From Warburgia ugandensis (lineage: Eukaryota > Streptophyta > Magnoliopsida > Canellales > Canellaceae): a DNA stretch of 64,000 nucleotides. The position numbers and the translations under genes are program-made. The stretch's first letter is position 1, and each line of letters starts with the position of its first letter. Location: NCBI GenBank assembly GCA_035236585.1, contig CP141135.1:6854001-6918000 (forward strand), read 5' to 3'. Positions 52,432 to 63,966 of this stretch are shown piece by piece. The notes below the pieces were generated by a model. The model was given only the letters and a program-made list of their open reading frames with translations. It did not search any database and had not been told where the DNA came from.

Positions 52432-52946
52432 GAGAAATGTTATCCGGAGTGAGTTCCGAGATTAAGTCCTAAACCCACCTGGCTAAACCCCACCTTTGAA
52501 TAATATGACCTAATCATCTTGTTCAGCATCTCCTATTTAGGCTACTGCAAAAAAATTCCATGGGATGCTTTTAACTACCAGCTTTGTTCCTTAAAAAATC
52601 TAATGGTTATGGTTTAAATTCCAAAATTTAGGCAGACCCAATGCACAAAGTTACTGCATATGCAGGGTCCAGGGAAGGGGCAGACCACAATGATCTATAG
52701 TATGCAGCCTTTTTTTGCATTTTTACAAGAAGCTATTTCCATGGCTTGAACCCATGACCTCAAGGTTACACTTTACCATTGCGCCAAGGCCTCCCCTCAT
52801 TTAAATGCCAAAAATACATAGCTAAAATCATCTAATGGATATGAATTTTGGTAGTTAGCCTAAGAGAGGCTGAACAAGCTGGATTGCGGCTTAGCTAGGC
52901 AGGGTTTCAAAGGGAGTCCCAGAACTCACTCCGGATAGCATCTCTC
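52432..52946. mobile_element. foldback MITE (about 330 bp) with nested SINE
   Basis: Left arm GAGAAATGTTATCCGGAGTG AGTTC; right end reverse complement GAGAGATGCTATCCGGAGTG AGTTC. The inner arms also pair imperfectly (CTTGTTCAGCATCTCCTATTTAGGCTA against CTTGTTCAGCCTCTCTTAGGCTA; TCTAATGGTTATG against TCTAATGGATATG), so most of the element is one long hairpin. A SINE at 52630-52799 interrupts it. No transposase. Superfamily not assigned because I see no convincing target-site duplication. Confidence 0.82.
52630..52799 (-). mobile_element. Au-like SINE, copy 7, nested in a MITE
   Basis: In reverse sense GGCCTTGGCGCAATGGTAAA head to TGCATTGGGTCTGCC end. Flanked by TTTAAATTCCAAAATTT (52613-52629) and TTTAAATGCCAAAAATA (52800-52816), a diverged 17 bp duplication. 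Being inside the foldback element, it is younger than that MITE. Confidence 0.85.
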
Positions 52947-53920
52947 TCAAGGGTGCAGTTTCAGCAATACGGTAGTATAACGTGCAGGGAAGGTGGTAGG
53001 CCCCATTATTTTGTCTCCTCTACATAAGACGGTGATGGCTGCCATACTCTCTATTATAATGCATCTGTTAACCCAAAAACGCTGTTCTCCATGCTTCTAT
53101 TAATGCATTAAACAATTACAAATTGACGCACAATGAGCTAAGGCCTTCTACCGCAATGGGGTTAGAAGGGCCTTTCTGTGCTCTGGTCACGGTTTGAGGA
53201 CCTCATGGTTACGGGTTATCTATAAAAATCCAGCTTCCTTCCAAAAGAAAAAAAAAAATCACGTAAACAGACAAAGAAAAGAGGAAAAGAAACCATATGG
53301 AACAGGTTATGGCATGAAAATATAGTGTTCCTCGATTGGCACGCTTTTTGTTATGTTTTGGTTTTCCATCATTTCTTAAAATCAAATGTCTCAAATGTAG
53401 TGCGAATGCCATATATCAGGGCGATGCGACTGCTGATCATCTAGTTGACTCATTCTAGGCATAAATTCCCAAACCATTGAAGTGTAGGAATTTTAGACAG
53501 AAATGGACAGTTAAAAGGACCTATTTGACAGAAAATGGGCACCAAAAGGATCCAGTAGGCAGTATTTCGCAGTCAATGCTTCCACGAAAAGAGAAGATAT
53601 CTCTGCCTCAATAGCTATTTGCTAGGAATACCGAATTTTGGAGGTCATTCTTCCGGTATATACCCTGGTTACCCTGATCTTCCTTCACCCCTCCAAGCAC
53701 CTCTATTAGGAAAGGTTCATCGATTCAATGGCCTAATCAATCATTAAGTTAGTGGAGGCAAGTTTCATTGGTTAAAGTCATTTCTTAATATCGCAGACAG
53801 TTCTCGTATCTCAATGCAAAGTAAGCATGTAATATGATCGATAAGGCCCATAGAGTTGAATGTCTCAAATTTGTATTGCATTTGTATAGTATACATTTAC
53901 AGTGGTGTACAAAATCCATC
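52947..53920. other. spacer; no gene seen
   Basis: A possible old tRNA-related SINE-like fragment at about 53138-53260 (CCTTCTACCGCAATGGGGTTA, then an A-rich tail). Otherwise unique sequence, with far 3' flank of copy M from about 53820. Confidence 0.4.
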
Positions 53921-53925
53921 AAAAT

Positions 53926-53953
53926 CCTTGAAAATACGGATGCCAATGATGGG
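53926..53953 (-). promoter_or_regulatory. conserved 3' flanking block of copy M
   Basis: CCTTGAAAATACGGATGCCA on plus, 30-60 bases past the stop. Confidence 0.5.
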
Positions 53954-53986
53954 ATCAAGGGTCGTGTACAGCCAGTAACAAGATGT

Positions 53987-54805
53987 CTACTGAGTGAGGA
54001 TGTTGAGGAGATTGACTCTAGTCTGGATTAAGCGCCTAAAAGTGCACTCCAAACCATCTTCAATGCCCTCAATTCTGATCTCCACCTCTTGCAACATTCC
54101 TGATGATATTGTTTTCCCATCATTGTTACCTTTTTCTTCTACTTCACATGCTACTTGTCCCTTGTGCATCAGTTTCGACACCAATGACCATTTGCTAGCC
54201 TTTTGCTTTGGCATTGATTCATAGATGGAGGAGAAGATCGATTGGAAGATGGAGACAGTGACTGCTCTCAATTCTTTTAGCACCTTAATCAGTGCCGATA
54301 CATGTTGATCTTGATCCACAAGAGGAGAGAACATGCATTTGTTATCCATACGCTTCAAGGAGTCAAGGCGCCTGCTTAGTTCCTTCTTGAGCCTCTTCAT
54401 AGAGCAAAGAAATTTGCTTTGGTTGGCTGATTCTCCACCTCTTGCTCGACGAAGAGTCGATTGAAGGTCTTGTACATGTTCCTTGATCTGCATCAAAACA
54501 TCCCTCAAAGTGCCACACATGTCCAACATTCTAAGTGACCCATCCAACAACTCCTCGATCCATTTCGCTTGTTGATGCTGCACAAGGGATTGTTGGATGA
54601 GTGGCAACTCAAGAAGATCCTCGACACAATGGTACACCTCATTAAGACTGCCTAGGACGGTGTTGATTGCTTCTCCCTTGGTTGTAGATGCCTTTAGCTT
54701 GTTGATCTGTTCTTCAACTTTGGTTGTCAGAGGATGGGGTCTGGAGGGCATGCTAATGGAGCGAACATGGTATGGTTTTTGGGCCGGTGAAGACGAGGAA
54801 ACCAT
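53987..54805 (-). CDS. DUF241 family protein, copy M (intact)
   Basis: A 272-residue single-exon frame with an ATG at 54805 (MVSSSSPAQKPYHVRSISMP). The start differs from the MAEK type and matches copy C (MVSSSTTALK). Landmarks: EEQINKLKAS; VLGSLNEVYHCVEDLLELPL; WIEELLDGSLRMLDMCGTLR then DVLMQIKEHVQDLQSTLRRA; CSMKRLKKELSRRLDSLKRM; DQDQHVSALIKVLKELRAVT; SKWSLVSKLMHKGQVACEVE; a slightly longer EEKGNNDGKTISSG insert before LQEVEIRIEGIEDGLECTFR and the TRVNLLNILTQ end. Soluble and helical, no targeting signal seen. TATATAAG at 54888-54895. Family function unknown. Likely functional. Confidence 0.9.
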   Translation of the reverse strand: MVSSSSPAQKPYHVRSISMPSRPHPLTTKVEEQINKLKASTTKGEAINTVLGSLNEVYHCVEDLLELPLIQQSLVQHQQAKWIEELLDGSLRMLDMCGTLRDVLMQIKEHVQDLQSTLRRARGGESANQSKFLCSMKRLKKELSRRLDSLKRMDNKCMFSPLVDQDQHVSALIKVLKELRAVTVSIFQSIFSSIYESMPKQKASKWSLVSKLMHKGQVACEVEEKGNNDGKTISSGMLQEVEIRIEGIEDGLECTFRRLIQTRVNLLNILTQ

Positions 54806-54887
54806 CTTTGTTTTCTTTGGTGCGGAGAACCTCTTCTAGTTTGACGAAAGGGTGAGTAGGATGTGTTGTTCTAGCTCTTTGGTTCTT

Positions 54888-54895
54888 CTTATATA
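54888..54895 (-). promoter_or_regulatory. TATA box of copy M
   Basis: TATATAAG on the minus strand, 83 bp before the ATG. Confidence 0.65.
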
Positions 54896-55760
54896 CCAAT
54901 TACGAGATGAGGAGAGACAAGAAGAATCTTAGCCTCATCATGTCTGTGTAATTAAGCATGTTATATGGATCTTGCAACCCTATCTGCCAACGAACTTCAC
55001 TGCTACATCTTTCTTTACTCTTAAAAGATTAGAGCTAGGCTTGGTCGGGCCCATAATCTTGTGTTTGTTTATGGAGAGTCAATGGATCATGATTTCTTTC
55101 ATCGAGACATGCATCGGAAGCCATGGTTTTGTTGTTTCAAATTGCATTATTAAATAAAACATGGCTCGAATGAACTGTAAAGGTTGCTTCAGAACAGACA
55201 CGACCGTGATTGAATAGCTTATGCAGAGTTCGGAAACAGGGAGGAAATAGAGAGGGGGACAGGGAGGCATATGCCACTCGTTTAATGTTCCTAATTCAAG
55301 TTTAGAAGAGAAAACAACGAGTGTGGAAGTGTTACATGCATGTCTACATGATCTGGACCATTCATGCATGTAATGAACGATTAGTAGTACACCTCAAACC
55401 TAAAACAATCTAAGCTGACCAAGTTTTACGCACAATAGTAGTACGGCAACTACGGATGATGGATGAGACAATAGATGGTTGAAAACAATGGTAGAGAATC
55501 TTCGGAATGAGCACGTAAGATCATCAGGTCAGCATCACTATAGGATTTATATTGTAGGGACAGATCTAGATCGTTTCTGCGTGTCCCAACGGTATTCGAT
55601 TAGGTTCCAGGACCGGAAGATTAAATTATGTTTAACGCGTTTATTTTTTACTAAAATTACTAGAATACAGTGCACGAGTGGTGTCTGCCTGCTTGTCTCC
55701 TCTACAGAAAATTATCACTGCAACAATACTGTTGAACTATATTACAATTTCTAACCCATA
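54896..55760. other. upstream flank of copy M; duplicated at 58.1 kb
   Basis: Shares GCTAGGCTTGGTCGGGCCCATAATCTTG, split around 55033-55060, and AATGGATCATGAT with 58170-58230, and AGATCATCAGGTCAGC / CAGATCTAGAT with 58470-58520. Holds the ATGCCACTCGTTTAATG version of the upstream block at about 55268. No gene. Confidence 0.6.
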
Positions 55761-58070
55761 GAACGTGGTTCCCCGTGCTTCTATAGCATGAAAAAATAAG
55801 AAATTGGCTCACCATAGACACCCATAAAAATGAAACAGCCAAGAGAAGTGTGGCAATAAATCATGGCCTTCCTCGAAGCTCTATGTTGTATCCTCAGAAG
55901 GCATTTAGCCTGCTCATTTAGTGTGCTCATTTTTTCATGGATTAACGTCTAATAACCTCATAAATAGGGGTGATTATAACCATTCCATTGGCTGACTTTT
56001 TGACGAAAGATTGACAGCTAGAGAAGCTAGAGAGATGGACACTTAAAGAAGAAGAGGAATTCATTGAGTGCAACCAACATGCCAAGTTGCTACTTTTGCA
56101 TGACATCCTGTCATTGGATGGTTCGACCTGTTCGTCTAATTGTTCCAGCTTTGGACATTGAAAACAAGATGGTTGGAAAATTCTAGCATCCTAAACACTG
56201 GCTTTTGATCATTGAATTTAGACCATTGCTTATATAGAGTTCCTCACAGACGTTGCTGTCATCTCCACTCATCAAAAGTACAAAGTTTTAGATGCTAGAT
56301 TCATCCAATCGACACTTATTGTGGACTACCGAGCATCCAAAATTGGAACAATCATATGTGCATCTCGGATCATCCTAAGGTGGGCCAGTTGAAGCAAATG
56401 TCTTGCTACCCCAAATTTGCCACGTTCTCAAGCTCTATGATAGCATCCCTAAATTAGTAAATGAATCAAAAGCAAATACAATCTGCCTAAGTCAGTCTTG
56501 TCAATATATAATGTCTCCACAGGAGTAAAATATCTCATTCCATGGAAAACTAGAATTGTACCATTAAGATTTTAGATTTCTTGGTACTGTATCATTTTGG
56601 AGTTTAATTTCTAGTTTAAAAGTCATACCAATACATTTAGTTCCGATCCAGTTCTGAGGTCTTTAATGGTTCAAATGCATAAAGGACAAAAATGCAAAAG
56701 ATAGACAATTAAGATACTAAAAGTTAAGTATTATTCTTGTTAATTCAGTTGTTATATACCAGGTAATAATGTATTTATTATTTAACTATAACATAGAAAA
56801 TTAAGAATATAACATAAGAAATAACGTAAAAGTTAAAAACACATATCATGCTAGCACCTATAGCATATAGAAGGTAAATATGACATGACATGCATTCATA
56901 ATATGCAAGAGAGAGATAGAGAGTTAATTAGGAATAGCAAGGAAAAGATGGAAGCAGCTTTTTCTATTTTTGTTTTTGATTTTCTAACCAAGAAAGAAAA
57001 GGGTTTCAAACATTACATGGTTTTCGGCTCTTTTGGAGGAATAGTATAGTTTTGGACCTTGGTTCGCCCTTCTATAGTATTCACTATTGCTTATTTAAAT
57101 GTTCATATTTATGAATGAACCATAATAGGCCATCTACAAATATCTTTATATTAAGTTCTAATTTAAACTTAAAATATACTAACTATTATTTTTCGGTTTG
57201 AGTGCTTGGGCATAAAATTGATACATTGCCAATAAGATTTGATTGTTTAAAATAGAAACCAATATTGACTGTTGAAATGGTATTAAAATGCACTACCTTA
57301 AAGCAAAAAGCGGCCAAGTCAAAGCATTTTAGGCTAGTGGCATTTTGCATGCATGACTGGCCTCCTTTTTGCTAAGTTTTAAATTTTTCTTATTTTATAA
57401 TAAAATAAATCAAAAATATTTTTATTTTAAAATTTATAATTGAATTAAAAAACCTAGCCACATTATCCACGTAAACTGCATTATCACATGCATTAAGTTG
57501 CATCAATTCCTTTTGGGGAAATCCGTATTGTGTCCATATTTTGAGTTTTAACACCTTGGCCATCTGTTCTAACTGAATAAATCATACTCTAATTTTCCAA
57601 CTACTATTGGCTTTGCAATTGTGGATATATCATTTGTACCCCAATACGTCTTACATTGATCCTATATTTTAAAGAGGTGACAAGCTTATTTATATTATTT
57701 TTAAAATTTTCTTTTTTTTTTATTGCTAAAATTAACATCAAAGATCCTATCTGGGGATAATAAAAACCCAACTTGAAATTCTATGATAGAAAATGGTAAG
57801 TTGCAAAGTTCTGGTATGATAAAAGCCACTAATTAATCCATAAATACATTGAGAATATCCATTTTATCATTAAGTATAAATTGGATTAGTTGAGAGAAGC
57901 AATGCCAAGAGAGAAATTCCATCATAAGATAGAACATAAGGTTTAAGCATCACAACTATTTCTTAATACGTAAATTCTTTTTCCACAATGCAAAGTAGAA
58001 CATAAGAGTACCAAAGAAAAAAAGGTAGACAATTATAATGAGAAAGCCCATTATGTGGAAGAGAGACAAT
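55761..58070. other. AT-rich intergenic; nothing recognised
   Basis: No frame above about 60 residues with any resemblance, no SINE, LTR or DUF241 homology. An AT-rich stretch at 56600-57480 and a purine run GAGAGAGATAGAGAG at about 56908 are the only notable composition features. Confidence 0.5.
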
Positions 58071-58077
58071 TGGCATA

Positions 58078-58560
58078 TGGATAGAGAGACAAAGGGTATC
58101 TTGGCCTCTTCATGTCTGTGTCATTAAGCATGTGATATGGATCTTGTAACCCATCTCCCAACAAACTTCTTGGCTAGGCTTGGTCAGGCCCATAATCTTG
58201 CATTTTTTTTTAATTGCGAGATCAATGGATCATGATCCGCTCATCGAGATATGTCCAAGGTTTTGTTGTTGTAAATTGCATTTTTAAGCAAAACATGATA
58301 TGTCACCCGTGTGACTTACCTTAATTCTGATAAGTTTAAGATAAAACACGAACAGTGAATCAGGTACTCTACCTGATCTGCATCGTTCACCCGATGGTAC
58401 GGCAGTCCCGGCTAGCAATGGGGATTTAAATATAGTCCAGAATCTTCATATCAACGGTTAAGATTATTAGATCAGCGTTACATTAGGATATATATTAAGG
58501 CCAGATCTAAATTATTTATGGGAGTGCGGAGTGGATCAGATTAGATTTCAGGAACGGAGT
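58078..58560 (-). pseudogene. DUF241 upstream-flank relic (no coding sequence)
   Basis: Homologous to 54905-55600: GGCCTCTTCATGTCTGTGTC, AAGCATGTGATATGGATCTT, TTGGTCAGGCCCATAATCTT, then ATGGATCATGAT and later ATTATTAGATCAGCGTTAC. The promoter core and coding region that should lie to the left are absent; unique sequence abuts at 58078. Marks the far edge of the array. Confidence 0.75.
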
Positions 58561-61500
58561 AGATTAAAAATATGTTTATCTTGTGTAATTTCACAATAAT
58601 TATTAGAATACTATGCCTGCTCGTCTCCGATACTGAACATGCACTATTACTGCTATCATACTCTTTATGCAAATTACCAACACAAAAATGTGGCATTTGT
58701 CGATACAGGCAGGGCCCGGCGATTATAATTTTGGAGATCAAGCATGCATCATCGAGACCATTGAATTAATTTTGCGGATATTAAACAGTCACTGGACTTC
58801 TAGTCCCATTTGAACGGAAATTCCTTAACAAGATGAACGGCTGAAATTTCGCTGAAGGAACCCTTAGCAGTGACAGTCACTGACATTTTAACACCAAATT
58901 ACAAGAAGAGAACGAAAAACATCGGAGTCAAAAGATGTGCTGCTTAATTCCTCGATCCGTAATCTCCATTATGCCTCGCTCATCATCATCTGCACCACCT
59001 TCGGCCTGTATTCAGAGTTTCCCTAAGGTTGGTAAGGTGAAATGGGGCCACTCTAGCTCATTGAGCACTCCACCTCAGGCCACCGGCATCATACGCTCTA
59101 TTAAAATAGATTTACAAGAAAACCAGCTACATCTGATCTTGGTTGGCATTTCACCCGTAGCCACTAGTTATCCCCGTATCTTTCCACATTCGTGGGCTCG
59201 GTCCTCCAAGGTCTGTAAGAGGTCTAAAAGGAAAATTTGGCAAATGGAGAAACAATCAAGGTTTGCCCATGTTTGAGAATAAACTCTCAATAAATTAAGT
59301 GATAAGTTATAATAATGCCTAATATTAGCCCAAGTATATCAGCAAACCACCATGGACATGGATTGACCAAAAGAAAAACCAAATAAGACAATGCAAAAGG
59401 AGACAATGGGCCCACCTAACTTGGACATGGAGCTTCGGTCTGCTTCAGAAGTCAGAAAAAAGGGTGTGCCAATTAACGTAGACGAACCCTAGATGTAGTC
59501 ATTAGGTGTGAGTCGTGGTAGATAGGCCTCATGTTTGAAGCTGATAACATGAACATCACGGATCATGAAAAAAAGTACAAAAAAAAGTAGGCAGGTGTGC
59601 CATTCAGTGTCTCCCTCTCTCTCAATAATTTTTAGACAGAAAAAGAGAGAAGTTTGTAGTTATTAGAGTAAAAACACAGAGGTAGAATAATGAGGGGAAT
59701 CGAAAGAAATAAGGAGACAATGGGTGGACAGAAAAGGAAAGATGAAGACCATGGAGAAAATACAAGAATGTCATCTCTCCTGTCTTTTCCTGCTTGCTAG
59801 GAACAGGAAAAGATGTCGTTGGAGAGGAAGAAATGCTGCCATATCTTGAAAAGTTAGGTTTATTATTTGGAAAATCTCCAAACGAGTACCAGTAAACTCT
59901 TTTGTATGAACGAGAAAGTGGAAATATTTCATAAACCCAACTGAGTTCAAGACGGCGTAGCACAGTTGGTCGCACACAACTTGACGTTTCTCCTGGAATA
60001 TGCTCGGTCGAGTTGCTGCTTTCTCCTTGAATGAGCGTCTGTAAGTGATTTGCTTTGTAATTCCTTTTCTACCTCTACAAAAAGTCCATCGTGACAATTT
60101 CGCATACTTACCGAACGACATATCAGATTGTCATAAATTGACTTCTCCAAGAATACATCATTTATTCTTGGTAACAAATTTATTACAAAAGTTAGGAGAA
60201 AGTAGTCTAAAATCATGAAATGAGATCATCTGAAAATAAGATGCTGCCAGAACTCCCATGACAATATTAGGCTATAAACTAACCTTTCCAGTGGGCCAGA
60301 GTGGGATCAATTATGCCGTGACATACAGAGGCACTGCGTGACAGTTATGCCATATGACAGAAAATGAAACCATGCATGGAAGGAATTTTCATTAGGAAAT
60401 GAGGGTTAGGCAGAAGTGGGGAAGGATTATTACTTTGAGTGGGAAGAAAATAGGTTTGACAAGCACTTGAGTTGCTATTTAGGTTTTTGTCATTATCAGG
60501 AAAATTAAGTAAAACATCGGTTGTCACCGTATGCTTGGGCCATAAAAAATGAGACCTACCATCCATCAACCAATAAAACCTCCAACAAACAGGTGGTCAT
60601 GTCATGGCTTTGGCATCGAATGAACGGTGGCCCTCGTAGAAAAACTAAACCCAGAAAAAGGTTTCTCTTTTCATTCAATGGACTTTTCGTTGAGTGGAAG
60701 TTCAATGGAACGATGGAGAAGTTCAAAACTAGTTCTAGTTTGAACAAATTTCTTCTTTTCAGACCAGTTCAACGAGACAGACCCGCTGCATGTGACCTCA
60801 AAGGGTAGGGTAGGGAGCTACGACGTGATAGTTTCCCTAAAACATCTAGTTTTGATCACCAGAAACATGCAGAAAATTTCGATAGAAATTCCACATTGAA
60901 TGACCAACAACACTGTTTTTCGGATGAGAGAATGGTCCCACCTTCAAGATTTCTAGCCACAAGATGGACAAGATCTGACCCTCAATTTAGTAGATGATAG
61001 GATCAGAAATTTGTAAATAAGGGAGCTGACAGATGCCGCCAAATCAGGATTAAGAGCAAATGGTTGATTAAGGAAAAGGCTGTGGAAGGTGTTTGACCGA
61101 ACAAATCGCTCGTCAGCTGGGAAGTTGGTGGGGCCAATGGAATGGAAGAGATCCGAAAAGGAGGAATGATTGAGGTGGCAAAAATTCAAGCTTTTTTGTG
61201 CCTGACAAGTCCACACAAAAAGCGAACTGCCCCAAATTCTTCACTTAGTACAAAGACAAGCGTGCCAAAGCTCTATTTCAACGTCACCCAGAGAAAGAAC
61301 CACCTCCGTAACACTTGGAATTGAGGGTGAGAGAGTTTATTGACCATTGGACAACAGAAGAGCCACCAACCCAATTCGTCAAATCACATCACCAGAACAA
61401 GCCAATTGGTACGTCGGATTCATCCAATTGGCAGCAGATTTCCAGATACATACGATTAGTCCTCCGATTCCCGTCTCTTTCCAGTGAATTGCGAGCATCA

Positions 61501-63400
61501 TTGTCGCTGGTTGGAGGAAAGCTCGAGTTGAACTGTCCGATTTGCATAGGCCATTGGGGATCCAATAAGAGAGTTCTCGGATGAACGCTTCACACATTCC
61601 GTCGTTGGGTTCCACTGCTTTAATAAATCTATATTTAAAACCCATGGAACTGTCTTCTGCGTTTCATTTGCACCGTGCCTGTAGGAGTTCATATACGATG
61701 AATGCGCATGCTTTCACTTTGGAAATCTGTTGGGCTAAATACAAGTGAGACCCACTATTTCAATGATCTCAACATGCATCTGGTTGGGTGTGTAATGGAT
61801 GACAAATGCACAAAAAGTCATCAGAAAAATGTACCTTGAACCGTTGCTTTTGCCTCTAACTGCTTTCCAAGGCCTTAAATAAGCGGCTTAGACTTACCAG
61901 CCGAAACTTAATTTTGGTGCACAGCTCATCCTTATCATGAACTAGAATCTAGACGGTTTGGATCATTGAGCAAAGTAGGTCCTACTTGTACTTGTTCTGG
62001 TTAATTTACATCTCCATCCATGTACCTTGTGGGAACTCTCAAGATCCTCGTAGTAACCAATCAATTCAGTACCTGCAGATGCAAGACTCCTCCCTGTAAC
62101 AATCGGAGGTGATACAGACAGAGAGATGGAAAATGACAAGCCAGTAAACCCTGCCCCCCCCACCCGGAATCATGAGAGTGGAAAAAACAATAGAACTGAC
62201 AAAGGGTGAAGTGTTTCCTCCATTTGGAGGATGAAAAACAGGTGCTCATCTTATCGCTTTTGGTACTTGCGATTCGTATAGACATAATAACAGCAAACAG
62301 CACCAACTTGCCCATCATGTTAGTAAAAGCCAAAGAGTAGCAGAAGCTTACGCCCTCTTTTGTTTGCCAAAGAGAAAGGGAAGCCCTCCAACACAAGGAA
62401 AATACGGTGTACAAAAACTGGGCAGAATGAACCCCATCCTCACATTCACTGCCCCTAGTCCACTCAAAACCCATTACCCAGATACCTACACCTGTTAGTA
62501 CGAAGCTGTTATCAGGTGGACGCGCATATTTTCCAAAAAAGTAGTAGGATGGGAAAGTACAAGTGAGGTCCACTCTTTCTAATGATCCCAAAAGGTCTGC
62601 ATACGACAACATGCCAAGGATTAGCCATTCATTTTATGACTCAGCAGATTAGTGGTTCCGATCACTGCAACCGTGGGTTCCGCTTCCACTTTAACCCGAT
62701 CATAATCTTCATTTTCCTTGTGAAATATGCTCATCCACCATGTAAAGGAATCGGCTTCTGCCCGATGCGCTGTTCCAACGGAGATGGCAATCGCTGGTTG
62801 ATACTATGCAGGGACTGTATTTAAGCAATAATAAAAGCAGACGTTTTCTATGTTTCGGTAGGCTTTATCCATTTCAAGGTTTTCAATAAGCAGAGGTAAG
62901 TCAATTTCATAGATAACTTCGACTCGAAGTTTCTAATCCCTGGGAGCCACCCGAGATAAGATTAGTAGACGAGGGGACAGGCACCGACGGGGGAAATTAT
63001 CCATGGATAGAAGTATCCTGTGATTACTGTGGCTAAAATCACAATCCATGACAGGAATCGAACAAATTTCCCATACTAATATTATGAGCTTTCAATTAGT
63101 TGATAAATTACACCTAACGACCCACCCACTAACTCATCCCAAACTATCAGCACAACTTATTCTGCACTTGGCTCCATCAAAATTCCAGGATTGGGCAACG
63201 AATTTGAAGATGAAATTTCTCGGAAATTGCTGCCCTTAATTTCTTAAGCAAAATAGCCCTCTTCATTCACTCAAATTTGTGAAAAAAAGAATACCATGAA
63301 TAGGCTGATAAATATTGAAAAATACAGCGACGAAACGGCAATTTTTTAGTGGTTTCTAGAGGACCGAAAAAGGCCAACCATAAAGAGACGTATCACTGTA
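58561..63400. other. intergenic; no gene supported
   Basis: Frames of 80-180 residues occur (58935-59276 plus, 62061-62612 minus, 61379-61645 minus), but none shows a recognisable motif, conserved start context or paralog in the window. The region is less AT-rich after 58.9 kb and unlike the array, so single-copy gene parts (promoter, introns) cannot be excluded. Confidence 0.4.
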
Positions 63401-63406
63401 GACTTT

Positions 63407-63410
<4 letters not shown>

Positions 63411-63450
<40 letters not shown>
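63411..63450. repeat. (GA)n microsatellite
   Basis: Uninterrupted GA run of 40 bases, about 515 bases upstream of a possible gene start. Confidence 0.95.
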
Positions 63451-63454
<4 letters not shown>

Positions 63455-63966
63455 AAGTGCCGGTTTCAGAGTTCGTTAAGTCGCCACGATTGCTCAGTTT
63501 TTTTACAGGCCGTCATGGAACATTAGAAATCAAAACATCTTTTTTCACTCCATCGCCAAAGCAAACCAATTTTACAACCAACATCAAATTCCAAAATTTC
63601 CAATTCGCGTGCTCGGAAAGGGAGAAATATAGAAATAAAGCTGCTACTGTTCCTGCTACATATTCTGTCGTATGATGCTGGTTAGGCCTTTTTACACATT
63701 TATAATTATCGTCAAAAAAGCAAATTATGACGTGTAGAGAGAAGAAAATTAGACGGACAACTTGTTTTTCTTCTCGACAAAAAATTTGCAGAAAACCAAA
63801 AAGCCTTTCTTCTGCAACTTGTGCTGCTGTGCTGCTACCGAGCAACTTCTGCTTGCAAGGAAGAATTATAACCGACCTGCTCCATTTCCCACCTCAGCTT
63901 TGATACGACTTCATCACGTACGGGCACGTATTCCTGTTCAAAAGAGCAAAAAAACATTGTAGAAAC

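Noticed and set aside
62061-62612. 183-residue minus-strand frame
   Set aside because: No recognisable domain, uneven composition and no start context support; possible by chance in a less AT-rich region.
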